Assembly: GCF_028288185.1 (NCBI RefSeq)
Contig: NZ_JAQBOF010000033.1
Span: 1 to 33,428, forward strand
Direction: 5' to 3'
From: Mucilaginibacter sp.
GTDB taxonomy: Bacteria > Bacteroidota > Bacteroidia > Sphingobacteriales > Sphingobacteriaceae
Length of the DNA: 33,428 nucleotides
Of this stretch, positions 1 to 8,331 are shown in pieces (position 1 is the first letter of the stretch; every line of letters starts with the position of its first letter). The notes beneath the pieces are model-generated. The model was not told where the DNA came from and did no database searches. It worked only from the letters and a program-made list of their open reading frames with translations. Made by a program: the position numbers and the translations under genes.

Positions 1-31
1 AAAAAACAGAAATGATATTTAAGAAAAAACA

Positions 32-1939
32 ATGAGATCACTACTGATAACATTTTGTTTATTTATAATTACTATAGCAACTAACGCGCAAGCTAATTAT
101 GATGTTAGCTTAATCCCTAAAAACTTATTGCCTTATGCCAGCGCTGTAGTGCGTAATAAAGAAGAGGTGATAGAGGTAAAATCGTTGGATAATACTATTT
201 ATCACATTAAAGCGGCTATCACTGTTTTAAATAAAAATGGTGACGATTTGGCTCACATCGGGATATGGTATAATAAAAATTATACGGTGAAAATTATAAA
301 AGGCTTAGTATACGATGCCTGGGGCAAGCAAACAGGCAAGTTTTCTGACAAGAATTTTGAGGATGTGTATGCGGCTGATGGTTTTTCGTTATTTAATGAT
401 GAGCGTGTTAAACACTATATCCCTGCTGTAATAGATTATCCATATACCATTGAGTATGAATATGAAGTAAGGTCAAAACAATCGCTTATTTTCCAGGATT
501 GGACGCCTAATTCGCGGTGGGGCATGGCTGTCGAAAAAAGTTCTTATACGTTCATTTGTAAGCCCGATTTTAATATTCGTTATAAAGAAACCAACCTCCC
601 AGGTAGAGCATTAATAGCAAACAACGCGGCAGGTTTAAAAAAATATAGCTGGCAAATAAGCAATCTGAAAGCAGTTAAGGAAGAACCATTTAGCCCAAAT
701 CCGGATACTTACGCAAGCAGGGTTAAAATAGCTCCCGAAAATTTTATTTATGAAGGTATAAACGGCTCATTTACCAACTGGAAAGAATTTGGCGAATGGA
801 TGAATAATAAGTTACTGGTAAACCGCGATCAACTATCAGCCGAAACCATTGCCAATATAAAAAATCTAACAAAAGATATTACTGACCCCAAGCAAAGGGC
901 ACGCAAAATATATGAGTTTATGCAGCAAAAAACGCATTATATCAGTGTGCAAATAGGTATTGGCGGTTATCAACCATTTACCGCTGCCGAAGTTGATAAA
1001 GTAAGTTATGGCGATTGTAAAGCACTAGTTAACTATACTCACGCTTTGCTTAAAACTGCTAATATTGAGTCTTACTATTGTGTTGTTGAAGCAGGCAATA
1101 ATAAAACAAGTATGATCAGGGACTTTGCAAGTATAGACCAGGGAAACCATGTTATTTTATGCCTGCCATTTAAAAATGATACAACCTGGCTGGAGTGTAC
1201 CAATCAAAAAATACCTTTCGGTTTTTTAGGCGATTTTACTGATGACCGTACAGTGCTTGCTTGTACTCCGCAAGGCGGTAAGCTAATGCATACCCCCAAA
1301 TATACATCAATTAATAATGTGCAATTACGTAAGGCTAACTTGATAATAAATGATGCCGGCGAATTATCAGGTGATATGGAAACACTTTTTAAAGGCACAC
1401 TTTACGATGACAGAGAAGCATTAATTAATGGGTCGCAAACCGAAGTGTTTAAAGAATTAACGCATATATATCCAATAAACAACTTTGAGGTTGAAAAATT
1501 CACCTTTAAACAAATTAAAGATGTCTTACCCACAACTACCGAGACTTTAAAGTTTACTGCTCGCGAATATGCATCAAACAGTGGTAACAAATTATATTTT
1601 CTAATTAACGCTGCAAACCGTAACACACATGCGCCCCGCGAGGTACGAAACCGGCTAAATGATGTTTATATAAATGAAGGTTTTACCAATGAGGATGAAA
1701 TAAGTTATACCATTCCGCAAGGCTATCGTTTAGAGAAAATTCCGTTAAATGTTACTATTAACACACCATTCGGAAGCTACACAGCTACGATGCAGCTAAA
1801 CGGCCAAACCTTAATTTACAAGCGTAAAATGCAGGTAATTGATGGTAATTACAGCAAAGATATTTATCCCGACCTGGTAAACTTTTATCAACATATAGCT
1901 GATGCGGATAATTACAGTGTAAGCCTTATAAAAAGGTAA
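32..1939 (+). CDS. Secreted DUF3857 / transglutaminase-like protein
   Basis: 635 residues with a Sec-type signal peptide (residues 1-21, hydrophobic core then NAQA). The first half resembles the beta-rich DUF3857 domain, and the centre resembles a transglutaminase/papain-like core: the SYGDCKALV motif puts the nucleophile at Cys329, with a candidate His373 (GNHVILCLPF) and an acidic residue at Glu388 (WLECT), where Asp is common in transglutaminases. The C-terminal part is a beta-rich DUF3858-like region. Proteins of this build are common in Bacteroidota and are presumed periplasmic or surface-exposed; substrate and reaction are not established. The ATG lies 31 bases from the window edge, so any promoter is outside. 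The gene stands alone and converges with a tiny membrane-peptide gene one base after its stop. Family call is confident, enzymatic activity is inferred. Confidence 0.85.
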   Translation: MRSLLITFCLFIITIATNAQANYDVSLIPKNLLPYASAVVRNKEEVIEVKSLDNTIYHIKAAITVLNKNGDDLAHIGIWYNKNYTVKIIKGLVYDAWGKQTGKFSDKNFEDVYAADGFSLFNDERVKHYIPAVIDYPYTIEYEYEVRSKQSLIFQDWTPNSRWGMAVEKSSYTFICKPDFNIRYKETNLPGRALIANNAAGLKKYSWQISNLKAVKEEPFSPNPDTYASRVKIAPENFIYEGINGSFTNWKEFGEWMNNKLLVNRDQLSAETIANIKNLTKDITDPKQRARKIYEFMQQKTHYISVQIGIGGYQPFTAAEVDKVSYGDCKALVNYTHALLKTANIESYYCVVEAGNNKTSMIRDFASIDQGNHVILCLPFKNDTTWLECTNQKIPFGFLGDFTDDRTVLACTPQGGKLMHTPKYTSINNVQLRKANLIINDAGELSGDMETLFKGTLYDDREALINGSQTEVFKELTHIYPINNFEVEKFTFKQIKDVLPTTTETLKFTAREYASNSGNKLYFLINAANRNTHAPREVRNRLNDVYINEGFTNEDEISYTIPQGYRLEKIPLNVTINTPFGSYTATMQLNGQTLIYKRKMQVIDGNYSKDIYPDLVNFYQHIADADNYSVSLIKR

Positions 1940-2056
1940 TTAACTAAATATCCATATTCCGATTATAATCCCCAACACCATTATAACATATAGTAATATT
2001 TCGGTACCGGCAAATCGTTTGTATTTAGTCCAGAATGAATAATCTTGCTTTGACAT
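1940..2056 (-). CDS. Small single-span membrane protein, 38 aa
   Basis: An ATG-started reading frame of 38 codons fills the gap between the DUF3857 gene and the TMEM175 gene. The product has a charged, aromatic N-terminus (MSKQDYSFWTKYKRFAGTE) followed by one strongly hydrophobic segment (about residues 20-37) ending in WIFS. That is the shape of a small inner-membrane protein, N-terminus inside. The stop codon directly abuts the convergent DUF3857 stop. A perfect TAnnTTTG box (TATTTTTG, + coordinates 2065-2072) lies just upstream of the ATG on the minus strand, which would give a very short leader. Function unknown. Coding evidence is composition and placement only; a conserved homologue would settle it. 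Confidence 0.55.
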   Translation of the reverse strand: MSKQDYSFWTKYKRFAGTEILLYVIMVLGIIIGIWIFS

Positions 2057-2064
2057 ATTAATTG

Positions 2065-2072
2065 CAAAAATA
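2065..2072 (-). promoter_or_regulatory. Candidate -7 box for the 38-aa membrane protein gene
   Basis: On the minus strand the bases read TATTTTTG, a full match to the Bacteroidota -7 consensus TAnnTTTG, 8 bases before the ATG at 2056. No convincing -33 TTG is seen at the expected distance, so this is a weak call. Confidence 0.3.
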
Positions 2073-2089
2073 TTGAATTATATTTAGCT

Positions 2090-2827
2090 ATGGATATAAA
2101 AGAAGAAGAGGAAATAAAGAAAGAGTTCCAACTGGAGCGCATTATTTTATTTACAGATGCTGTATTCGCTATAATTTTAACAATTATGGTATTAGAAATA
2201 AAGCTTCCTGAAGGTGCACGTCATTTACCTCCCGAAAAATTTAAAGAAGCTATCGCAGAGTTGTTTCTTAAACTCGCCGGTTATGCGGTAACTTTTGGGC
2301 TTGTGGGTAGGTTTTGGGTAATACATTTAAAGCTGTTTAGGTTTTTAAAGGATTATGACATTAAACTGGTTTTTTTAAATCTTGTATTCTTATTTTCTGT
2401 AACATTATTTCCTTTCGCAATATCTTTGATTACAGGCAGTATCTCTCCCAAAAAACCGGAATATGCAATGGGATATATGGTCTATTTTATTATCTTCTTT
2501 TCAATAATTTTTATGCAGTCGCTGATATCACAGCACCTTGTTAAAAACAAACAAACACTTTGTATTAATACGCCACAGTTGGAAACAACCTTGAAATGGA
2601 AGATGCAGCAGATCAATCTATTTATTGCACCTATAATGGTTTTACTTATGGTAGCTATAAATTACCTCCAACTTCAATATTATTATCTTATAGCTCCTGT
2701 GTTTTTTTATAGTTTAATTATTAAAACATACACCAGGAAATACTATCCCGAAGAATATAACGGGCCGTTACTGGTGCGCTTATTTCAATCTATAAAACCC
2801 AGAAAGATAAAACGGAGTATAAAATAA
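2090..2827 (+). CDS. TMEM175-like (DUF1211) potassium-channel family protein
   Basis: 245 residues, multi-span membrane protein. The first membrane helix carries the family signature: Arg17, then F21-T22-D23 (usually FSD), then VFAIILTIMVLEI running to about residue 38. Bacterial TMEM175 proteins form K+-selective leak channels with six helices per subunit; about six hydrophobic stretches can be picked out here (roughly residues 18-38, 60-82, 95-115, 128-148, 175-193, 196-212). A charged N-terminus (DIKEEEEIKKE) and basic C-terminus (KPRKIKRSIK) are cytoplasmic by the positive-inside rule. The Thr in place of Ser in the FSD motif is conservative. It is monocistronic and convergent with the NlpC/P60 gene. 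Family assignment is good; channel activity is by homology. Confidence 0.8.
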   Translation: MDIKEEEEIKKEFQLERIILFTDAVFAIILTIMVLEIKLPEGARHLPPEKFKEAIAELFLKLAGYAVTFGLVGRFWVIHLKLFRFLKDYDIKLVFLNLVFLFSVTLFPFAISLITGSISPKKPEYAMGYMVYFIIFFSIIFMQSLISQHLVKNKQTLCINTPQLETTLKWKMQQINLFIAPIMVLLMVAINYLQLQYYYLIAPVFFYSLIIKTYTRKYYPEEYNGPLLVRLFQSIKPRKIKRSIK

Positions 2828-2836
2828 CAATAGAAT

Positions 2837-3397
2837 CTAGTTAGCCTGTGCAGCTACCGTTGAGTCGGTGATAATTGAACCTGCCCGCGAAAAATATTTA
2901 TACATAGCCCCATGCAACGGCACCACAATAACACCTTTGGTTGAGCTGGCATGAACTATATAACCATTTTGCAGGTACACACCCACATGACTGTATTGCT
3001 TTCCATCAAAATCAAAAAACACAAGGTCACCCTCTTTTAGTTCGTCTTCGTACTTGCGTTTGATAATGGCAACCTGTTGATAAGTTATGCGTGGTAAATT
3101 GATGCCATAAACCTGCTGCTCCAATAATAAAGTAAGGCCCGAGCAATCTACGCCATCTTTATCTAATCCGCCAAATTTATAGGGAACACCTGTCCATAAT
3201 TCAATAAAGTTATATAACCGACCATTGGTAATAGCGTCTTTATCAACGCCCATAATAGCTGCGTACTTTTCGGCTATACTGGTTTGGGGTTTTACAATTT
3301 CGCCGGCTTCGCCTTTTAAAACTGCTTTTTTACTATGACATCCTGATAGAATGATCGCGGCAACACAAAGCAATAAAGCATAGCGTTTTAATTTCAT
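2837..3397 (-). CDS. NlpC/P60 family lipoprotein, probable cell-wall DL-endopeptidase
   Basis: 186 residues. The N-terminus is a lipoprotein signal (hydrophobic segment then LSGC), with Cys20 as the lipidated residue. The NlpC/P60 domain occupies about residues 58-175: catalytic Cys85 in DGVDCSGL, His137 in YSHVGVYL, and the third polar residue His149 in IVHASS. The PYKFGG motif before the Cys is typical. Enzymes of this family (MepS/Spr type) cut peptide crosslinks or stem peptides of peptidoglycan in the periplasm. It is a single-domain enzyme of normal length. It sits upstream of nothing obvious in its own direction and is followed by the convergent TMEM175 gene 9 bases away. Confidence 0.88.
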   Translation of the reverse strand: MKLKRYALLLCVAAIILSGCHSKKAVLKGEAGEIVKPQTSIAEKYAAIMGVDKDAITNGRLYNFIELWTGVPYKFGGLDKDGVDCSGLTLLLEQQVYGINLPRITYQQVAIIKRKYEDELKEGDLVFFDFDGKQYSHVGVYLQNGYIVHASSTKGVIVVPLHGAMYKYFSRAGSIITDSTVAAQAN

Positions 3398-3471
3398 ACC
3401 ATAAAAGTAAAAGGAAAGGCTTAATACAGGTTGGACATGTTGTTAACATATCAACATCATCCTATGACAAA

Positions 3472-3506
3472 ATCCGATATCGAACATCCGAAATCCGAAA
3501 TCAAAT
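3472..3506. repeat. Heptamer array after mutS (one arm)
   Basis: Starting at 3472 the + strand reads as consecutive 7-base units: ATCCGAT, then ATCGAAC, then two copies of ATCCGAA, then a decayed ATCAAAT whose last base is the first base of the (complement) mutS stop codon. No inverted second arm is seen. It lies directly after the mutS stop in the mutS direction. Confidence 0.7.
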
Positions 3507-6115
3507 TACCCTTTTATTACCCGCTGTATCTCGTCCAGTTTCATCAGCGCCTCAACAGGTGTTAAGGTATTTACATCCAAGTTATTCAGGGTATCACGTA
3601 TTTTAACCAGCACCGGGTCATCAATACTGAACATTTGCATTTGCACTGCCTGCTTTTGTACCTTGCGGATACTGTCCTTAATGTGTTCACCACCGGTACG
3701 CTCGTTCTCCAGTTTTTTAAGGATCTCGTTAGCGCGGCTTAAAACCTTTTGCGGCATACCGGCCAGTTTAGCTACGTGTATACCGAAACTATGCTCGCTG
3801 CCACCCGGTACCAACTTGCGCAGGAAAATGATCTGGTGACCAATTTCTTTAACCGTTACGTTATAATTTTTTATGCGATTAAAGCTATTACTCAACTCGT
3901 TCAGCTCATGGTAGTGGGTTGCGAACAAGGTTTTGGCTTTAGCCGTTGGATGATTATGCAAATATTCGCCTATTGACCAGGCAATAGAGATACCGTCATA
4001 AGTTGAGGTACCGCGGCCAATCTCATCTAACAAGATCAGGCTTCTGTTTGATAAATTATTGAGGATACTTGCTGTCTCGTTCATCTCCACCATAAAGGTT
4101 GACTCGCCTGATGATAGGTTATCAGATGCCCCTACCCTTGTAAATATCTTATCTACCAAACCCAATGAGGCTGATTTTGCCGGTACAAAGCATCCCATTT
4201 GCGCCATCAATACAATTAACCCGGTTTGCCTTAACAGTGCCGATTTACCCGCCATGTTTGGCCCGGTAATGATAATGATCTGTTGCGTTTCAGAGTCAAG
4301 GAAAACATCATTGGTAATATATTCCTCGCCTTGTGGCAGGTTCTTTTCTATAACCGGGTGTCGTCCGCCTTTGATATCAATAACCTTACTGTCATTCATT
4401 TGGGGTTTGACGTAGTAGTTTTTGATGGATATGGTGGCGAAGTTTAGCAATACATCTAACCGTGCAATCAATTGCGCGTTTAACTGGATAGGCTTTATAA
4501 ACTCGGCCAGGGCGTATAGCAGGTCGTTATATAGTTTAGTTTCGAGGGTGAATATCTTCTCTTCGGCACCCAGTATTTGCTCCTCATATTCTTTTAGTTC
4601 GGGGGTAATGTAGCGCTCGGCATTTACAAGGGTTTGCTTACGTATCCACTCGGTTGGTACCTTTTCGCGATGACTATGGGTAACTTCCAGGTAATACCCA
4701 AATACATTATTGAACGATACTTTTAAAGATGGTATCCCGGTGGCTTCCGCCTCGCGTTTTTGTATCTCCAGTAAATAACCTTTACCGCCGAATGCAATTT
4801 TGCGTAACCTATCTAACTCCTCATTTATCCCATCGTTCATTACCGATCCTTTTATCACCATAACCGGTGGCTCGGGGTGCAGTTCTTTAGCTATTTTCTC
4901 GCAGATGAGCGTACATGGGTTCAATTGCTCGCCAATAGCTTTTAGCGGCAGACTGATGGATTGCTCGCACAATTTCTTTATCGACTCAATAGCTATCAAC
5001 GCCTTTTTAAGCTGGCAAACCTCGCGCGGATTGGCTTTTTGCAGGCCGACTTTGGATACCAGCCTCTCCAAATCACCTATCTGGCGAATGTATTGTTGTA
5101 ACTCTTCTCGCAGCTCTTCCTCGGCTATCAGGTATTCAACCACACCCAGACGGTCGTTAATAGGTTTAAGTTCTTTTAGCGGCATTACTATCCAACGGCG
5201 CAGCAGCCTTGCCCCCATTGGCGAACTGGTTTGATCCAGTACATCAACCAGGGTCTTGGCGTTTTCGTTGGCCGATCCTATCAGTTCCAGGTTACGCACG
5301 CTGAAACGATCCAGCCACAAGTATCTGTCCTCTTCTATTCGGCTAATAGCCGATATATGCTGTAAGTTTCTATGTTCAGTCTCATTAAGGTAGTGCAGCG
5401 CGACACCCGCAGCCACAATACCCAGGTTTAGCTTGTCTATACCAAAGCCTTTTAACGATTTAACTCCAAAGTGCTTTAACAGCGTTTCGTTCGCGTAATC
5501 GCCGCTGTAGGGCCATTCATCGAGGGTGTAGGTATAGTAACGGTCGCCGTAGCTTTCTTTAAAGTCAGACTGTTTACTTTTTTGGTAGATCACCTCGCTG
5601 GGCGTAAAGCCTTGCAGTAGTTTATCAATATAATCGCTATTACCCTGCGCGGTCAGGAACTCGCCGGTTGATATATCTATCAGGGCAATACCGATGCTAT
5701 TCTTTTCGAAATACAGCGATGCCAGGTAGTTATTACTTTTTTGGTTGAGGATATTATCGTTAGTAGCAACGCCGGGGGTAACCAGTTCGGTAACGCCGCG
5801 CTTTACAATGGTCTTTGTGGTTTTGGGGTCCTCCAGCTGGTCGCAAATAGCGACACGCTGGCCTGCACGCACCAGCTTGGGCAGGTAAGTATCCAACGAG
5901 TGGTGCGGGAAACCTGCCAGCTCAATAAACGTGGCGGCACCGTTACCCCGGCGGGTAAGCGTAATACCCAAAATACCGGCGGCCTTAATGGCATCCTCGC
6001 CAAAGGTTTCGTAAAAGTCGCCTACGCGAAACAGCAGCAAAGCACCGGGGTACTTAACCTTAATAGTATTATACTGCTGCATTAAGGGCGTTTCTTTAAT
6101 AGCGTCTTTTGCCAA
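3506..6115 (-). CDS. mutS: DNA mismatch repair protein MutS
   Basis: 869 residues, normal length for MutS1. The mismatch-reading motif is present as F34-Y35-E36 ([11 protein letters not shown]). Connector, lever and clamp domains follow, and the C-terminal ATPase has Walker A at 618-625 (GPNMAGKS), Walker B with D697-E698 ([16 protein letters not shown]) and the ATHYHEL signature after it. It recognises base mismatches and small loops and, with MutL, starts methyl-independent repair. The start is the TTG at 6115: the residues after it ([15 protein letters not shown]) match the usual N-terminus in this phylum, while the first ATG (residue 12) would cut into it, and an in-frame TAA lies three codons upstream. 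Divergent from the exonuclease III gene; a heptamer array follows its stop. Confidence 0.97.
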   Translation of the reverse strand: MAKDAIKETPLMQQYNTIKVKYPGALLLFRVGDFYETFGEDAIKAAGILGITLTRRGNGAATFIELAGFPHHSLDTYLPKLVRAGQRVAICDQLEDPKTTKTIVKRGVTELVTPGVATNDNILNQKSNNYLASLYFEKNSIGIALIDISTGEFLTAQGNSDYIDKLLQGFTPSEVIYQKSKQSDFKESYGDRYYTYTLDEWPYSGDYANETLLKHFGVKSLKGFGIDKLNLGIVAAGVALHYLNETEHRNLQHISAISRIEEDRYLWLDRFSVRNLELIGSANENAKTLVDVLDQTSSPMGARLLRRWIVMPLKELKPINDRLGVVEYLIAEEELREELQQYIRQIGDLERLVSKVGLQKANPREVCQLKKALIAIESIKKLCEQSISLPLKAIGEQLNPCTLICEKIAKELHPEPPVMVIKGSVMNDGINEELDRLRKIAFGGKGYLLEIQKREAEATGIPSLKVSFNNVFGYYLEVTHSHREKVPTEWIRKQTLVNAERYITPELKEYEEQILGAEEKIFTLETKLYNDLLYALAEFIKPIQLNAQLIARLDVLLNFATISIKNYYVKPQMNDSKVIDIKGGRHPVIEKNLPQGEEYITNDVFLDSETQQIIIITGPNMAGKSALLRQTGLIVLMAQMGCFVPAKSASLGLVDKIFTRVGASDNLSSGESTFMVEMNETASILNNLSNRSLILLDEIGRGTSTYDGISIAWSIGEYLHNHPTAKAKTLFATHYHELNELSNSFNRIKNYNVTVKEIGHQIIFLRKLVPGGSEHSFGIHVAKLAGMPQKVLSRANEILKKLENERTGGEHIKDSIRKVQKQAVQMQMFSIDDPVLVKIRDTLNNLDVNTLTPVEALMKLDEIQRVIKG

Positions 6116-6244
6116 GGCGGATTATTACATTTTAAGTGAATGGGTAAAGTTAATGCATTGATTGGGCTTTATGCGGATTGTTGAAAATTCGACGTTTTGT
6201 GGATAGCGCGGCATTACAAAGTGTGCCACGTGCGAATGTGTCAC

Positions 6245-6264
6245 CATGATACACTTTGGCACAC
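6245..6264 (+). repeat. Direct repeat copy 1, CATGATACACTTTGGCACAC
   Basis: Matches the copy at 6317-6336 at 17 of 20 positions, start-to-start distance 72 bases. Its last 8 bases pair with GTGTGCCA at 6221-6228. Confidence 0.6.
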
Positions 6265-6316
6265 CATTTTTCATAACTAATTGATATAAAATTAATTGAC
6301 TTTTAGGTTTTGATTT

Positions 6317-6336
6317 CATGATACAAATTGGTACAC
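6317..6336 (+). repeat. Direct repeat copy 2, CATGATACAAATTGGTACAC
   Basis: Second copy of the 20-base motif. A truncated third copy of the TTGGCACA core lies at 6359-6366, 32 bases downstream measured GG to GG. Confidence 0.6.
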
Positions 6337-6445
6337 TTTTTCTGACTTTTACGTAAGTTTTGGCACATCTGTTTCTGACAATATAGCGCCACCATATCAA
6401 TGGATAAATTTGTTAGCCGAAAAAATTATTTTGTATGTTAGCTTT

Positions 6446-7219
6446 ATGAAAATAGCTACCTACAATGTTAACGGCGTTAATGGCCGCCTGCCAGTGTTGC
6501 TGCGCTGGTTAGAAGAAACCAAACCGGATGTGGTTTGCCTGCAGGAATTAAAGGCTCCGCAGGAAAAGTTTCCGGAACAGGCAATTATTGATGCCGGCTA
6601 TAACGCAATTTGGCACGGCCAAAAAAGCTGGAATGGGGTAGCTATACTAGCCAAAGGCGAGATACAGGAACTAAAACGCGGCCTGCCCGGCGACCCGGAG
6701 GACCTGCATAGCCGATATATTGAAGCTTTTGTAAGCGGTGTTGTTATTGGTTGTCTTTATTTACCTAACGGCAACCCTGCGCCCGGGCCCAAATTTGACT
6801 ATAAGCTGCAATGGTTCGAACGTTTAATAAGCCACGCCACGGGCTTGCTGGCGCGCGGTATCCCGGTAGTTTTAACAGGGGATTATAACGTAATGCCTAC
6901 CGAACAAGACGTATACAAGCCCGAGCGGTGGTTGGATGATGCCTTATTTCGTCCCGAAACCCGCGAGGCTTTTCACCGCCTGGTAGCACAAGGCTGGACA
7001 GACGCTTTACGCAAGCTATATCCCACAGAAACCATTTATACTTTCTGGGATTATTTTAGAAACGCCTACGGCCGCAATGCCGGTTTACGGATAGATCATT
7101 TCTTATTGAGTCCGCAGGTTGAAGGCCGTTTGATAGCAGCCGGTGTTGACAAGCATGTACGCGGCTGGGAAAAATCAAGTGATCATGCGCCGGTTTGGAT
7201 TGAATTGGCGGATGTGTAA
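6446..7219 (+). CDS. xth: Exodeoxyribonuclease III (AP endonuclease family)
   Basis: 257 residues from the ATG at 6446. A longer frame opens at a TTG at 6410, but the family begins MKIATYNVNGV, so the ATG is chosen. Catalytic residues of the ExoIII/APE1 fold are visible: Asn7 (TYNVNG), Glu34 (CLQELKAPQ), the YLPNG motif with its Tyr, the GDYNVMP Asp/Asn pair, and the terminal SDHAPV Asp-His. The enzyme nicks DNA at abasic sites and has 3'-5' exonuclease and 3'-phosphatase activity in base-excision repair. It is transcribed away from mutS, so the pair forms a small repair locus sharing one regulatory region. Confidence 0.95.
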   Translation: MKIATYNVNGVNGRLPVLLRWLEETKPDVVCLQELKAPQEKFPEQAIIDAGYNAIWHGQKSWNGVAILAKGEIQELKRGLPGDPEDLHSRYIEAFVSGVVIGCLYLPNGNPAPGPKFDYKLQWFERLISHATGLLARGIPVVLTGDYNVMPTEQDVYKPERWLDDALFRPETREAFHRLVAQGWTDALRKLYPTETIYTFWDYFRNAYGRNAGLRIDHFLLSPQVEGRLIAAGVDKHVRGWEKSSDHAPVWIELADV

Positions 7220-7301
7220 TAATGTTTCAGAGATGCTTCGATCATCTGCCTGAATCACTTTATTTTAGCTGCGCGATATAGTATATGTAAAACTTTAGCA
7301 A

Positions 7302-7309
7302 TAGATTTG
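7302..7309 (+). promoter_or_regulatory. Candidate -7 box (TAGATTTG) for the first DUF4397 gene
   Basis: Full match to TAnnTTTG, 35 bases before the ATG at 7345, a plausible leader length. No clear -33 TTG is seen, so confidence is low. Confidence 0.35.
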
Positions 7310-7344
7310 TTTAACAAGCATAAGTTGCTAACCCCGCCCTTGAA

Positions 7345-8013
7345 ATGAAAACTGATTTGACAGGATCTAAAGCTATTGTTTTGTTTTTAGCAACATTGGT
7401 TTGCGTTTCATCCTGCACTAAAAAAAATGAGGTTAGCGACAGTACTGAAACATCAGGGCATGTAACATTTATTAATGCCTCGCCCGGTTTGGTAACGCAG
7501 GATTTCTTTGTAGATAATATCAAAGTAAATAACCAGCCGTTAGCTTATACGCAATCAACCGGCTATCTCGAAATAAAAGCTGCCGGGCACCAGCTACAAG
7601 TTAAATCTTCGGTAAATTCTACTTTAAACAACACCAGCACATTTAGTGTGACGGCACCTTTCTATTACAGTATTTTTTACGCCGAAGATAAATTAGTATT
7701 AGAGCTTGAAGACGAACGTACAGCACCTAAAGCCGGGCAATGCCGCGTACGTTTTATTAACCTGAGCAGTATTATTGGGACAGTGGATATTGGCATAGCA
7801 AAAGGAATCAAATTTTTAAGCGGCCTTGATTACAGAACATACTCTGCTTACTATGATTTTAATGCCGGCACCGCGTTTACATTGTACACGGGCGGATCAA
7901 ATGTGATCATAAAGGATATAGCCGTTACGCTCGAGGCAGGGCATTTATATACTATTTATCTTACAGGCTCATCATCATCTGGCGTTAAAGCTCAATTACT
8001 AACTCTTGATTGA
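7345..8013 (+). CDS. DUF4397 domain lipoprotein (paralogue 1)
   Basis: 222 residues. A lipoprotein signal ends in VSSC with the lipidated Cys at residue 24. The body reads as DUF4397: the opening VTFINASPG with ...DFFVDNIKVN, the central APKAGQCRVRFINLSS, and the closing EAGHLYTIYLTGSSSS are all beta-strand-like and recur in two paralogues at 19755-20435 and 20551-21213. DUF4397 proteins are surface or periplasmic beta proteins of unknown function, common in Bacteroidota. This copy is on the opposite strand and 12 kb from the tandem pair. It converges with the ABM gene 15 bases downstream. Confidence 0.82.
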   Translation: MKTDLTGSKAIVLFLATLVCVSSCTKKNEVSDSTETSGHVTFINASPGLVTQDFFVDNIKVNNQPLAYTQSTGYLEIKAAGHQLQVKSSVNSTLNNTSTFSVTAPFYYSIFYAEDKLVLELEDERTAPKAGQCRVRFINLSSIIGTVDIGIAKGIKFLSGLDYRTYSAYYDFNAGTAFTLYTGGSNVIIKDIAVTLEAGHLYTIYLTGSSSSGVKAQLLTLD

Positions 8014-8028
8014 CAGGGTACTGAATCT

Positions 8029-8319
8029 TTAGCCAACAGCTTCATAATGCTGCACCACCGGAAACGGATCATAATAATGATGCAGTAGTTTTTTCCATTC
8101 TAAATATTGAGCCGACTGCCTGAAACTAACGGTATGATCTTCCAACGTTTCCCACTCGACCAATAATAAATATTGGTTAGGCTGCTCTATACATTTGCTT
8201 AACGAGTGTTTGATATAACCTTTTATCGCGCTGATATATTGCCCGGCTGTTGCAAAGTCTTTTTCAAATTGGGTTTCTTGTCCGGCAATAACGTTTAGTA
8301 GGGCTGCTTCCAGGATCAT
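8029..8319 (-). CDS. Antibiotic biosynthesis monooxygenase (ABM) fold protein
   Basis: 96 residues, the usual length of a single dimeric alpha-beta barrel (ferredoxin-like) ABM domain. Typical landmarks are the opening strand ILEAALLNVIAGQE, the helix with FEKDF, the strand YLLLVEWETLEDH, and the end FPVVQHYEAV. Proteins with this fold include quinol monooxygenases (YgiN), haem-degrading enzymes and many of unknown activity; nothing here picks a substrate. It starts 12 bases after the amidase stop and on the same strand, so the two are probably cotranscribed. Confidence 0.8.
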   Translation of the reverse strand: MILEAALLNVIAGQETQFEKDFATAGQYISAIKGYIKHSLSKCIEQPNQYLLLVEWETLEDHTVSFRQSAQYLEWKKLLHHYYDPFPVVQHYEAVG

Positions 8320-8331
8320 GGGTAATAATTA

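Larger units (their letters stand above)
6116..6445. other. 330-base mutS / exonuclease III intergenic region
   Basis: This gap between two divergent repair genes holds no convincing gene; a 91-codon minus-strand frame (6125-6400) has an unlikely composition. It does hold a set of TTGG(C/T)ACA words: two 20-base direct repeats at 6245-6264 and 6317-6336, a third shorter copy at 6358-6367, and an inverted copy (GTGTGCCA) at 6221-6228 that forms an 8-base stem with 6257-6264. It presumably contains both promoters; a near-match box TTATTTTG at 6427-6434 precedes the exonuclease gene. Confidence 0.5.

Noticed and set aside
618..640. tRNA or rRNA genes anywhere in the window
   Set aside because: I looked for T-arm and anticodon-arm patterns in the gaps and saw none; the larger gaps are AT-rich or repeat-filled. 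The coordinates given are only a placeholder for the whole window.
4059..5234. Long plus-strand frames inside mutS
   Set aside because: They are antisense shadows of a fully conserved MutS reading frame.
6125..6400. 91-codon minus-strand frame between mutS and exonuclease III
   Set aside because: Composition is unlike real proteins here (many Cys, Met, Ile, Lys runs), it spans the repeated TTGG(C/T)ACA words, and it fills a region that must hold two promoters.
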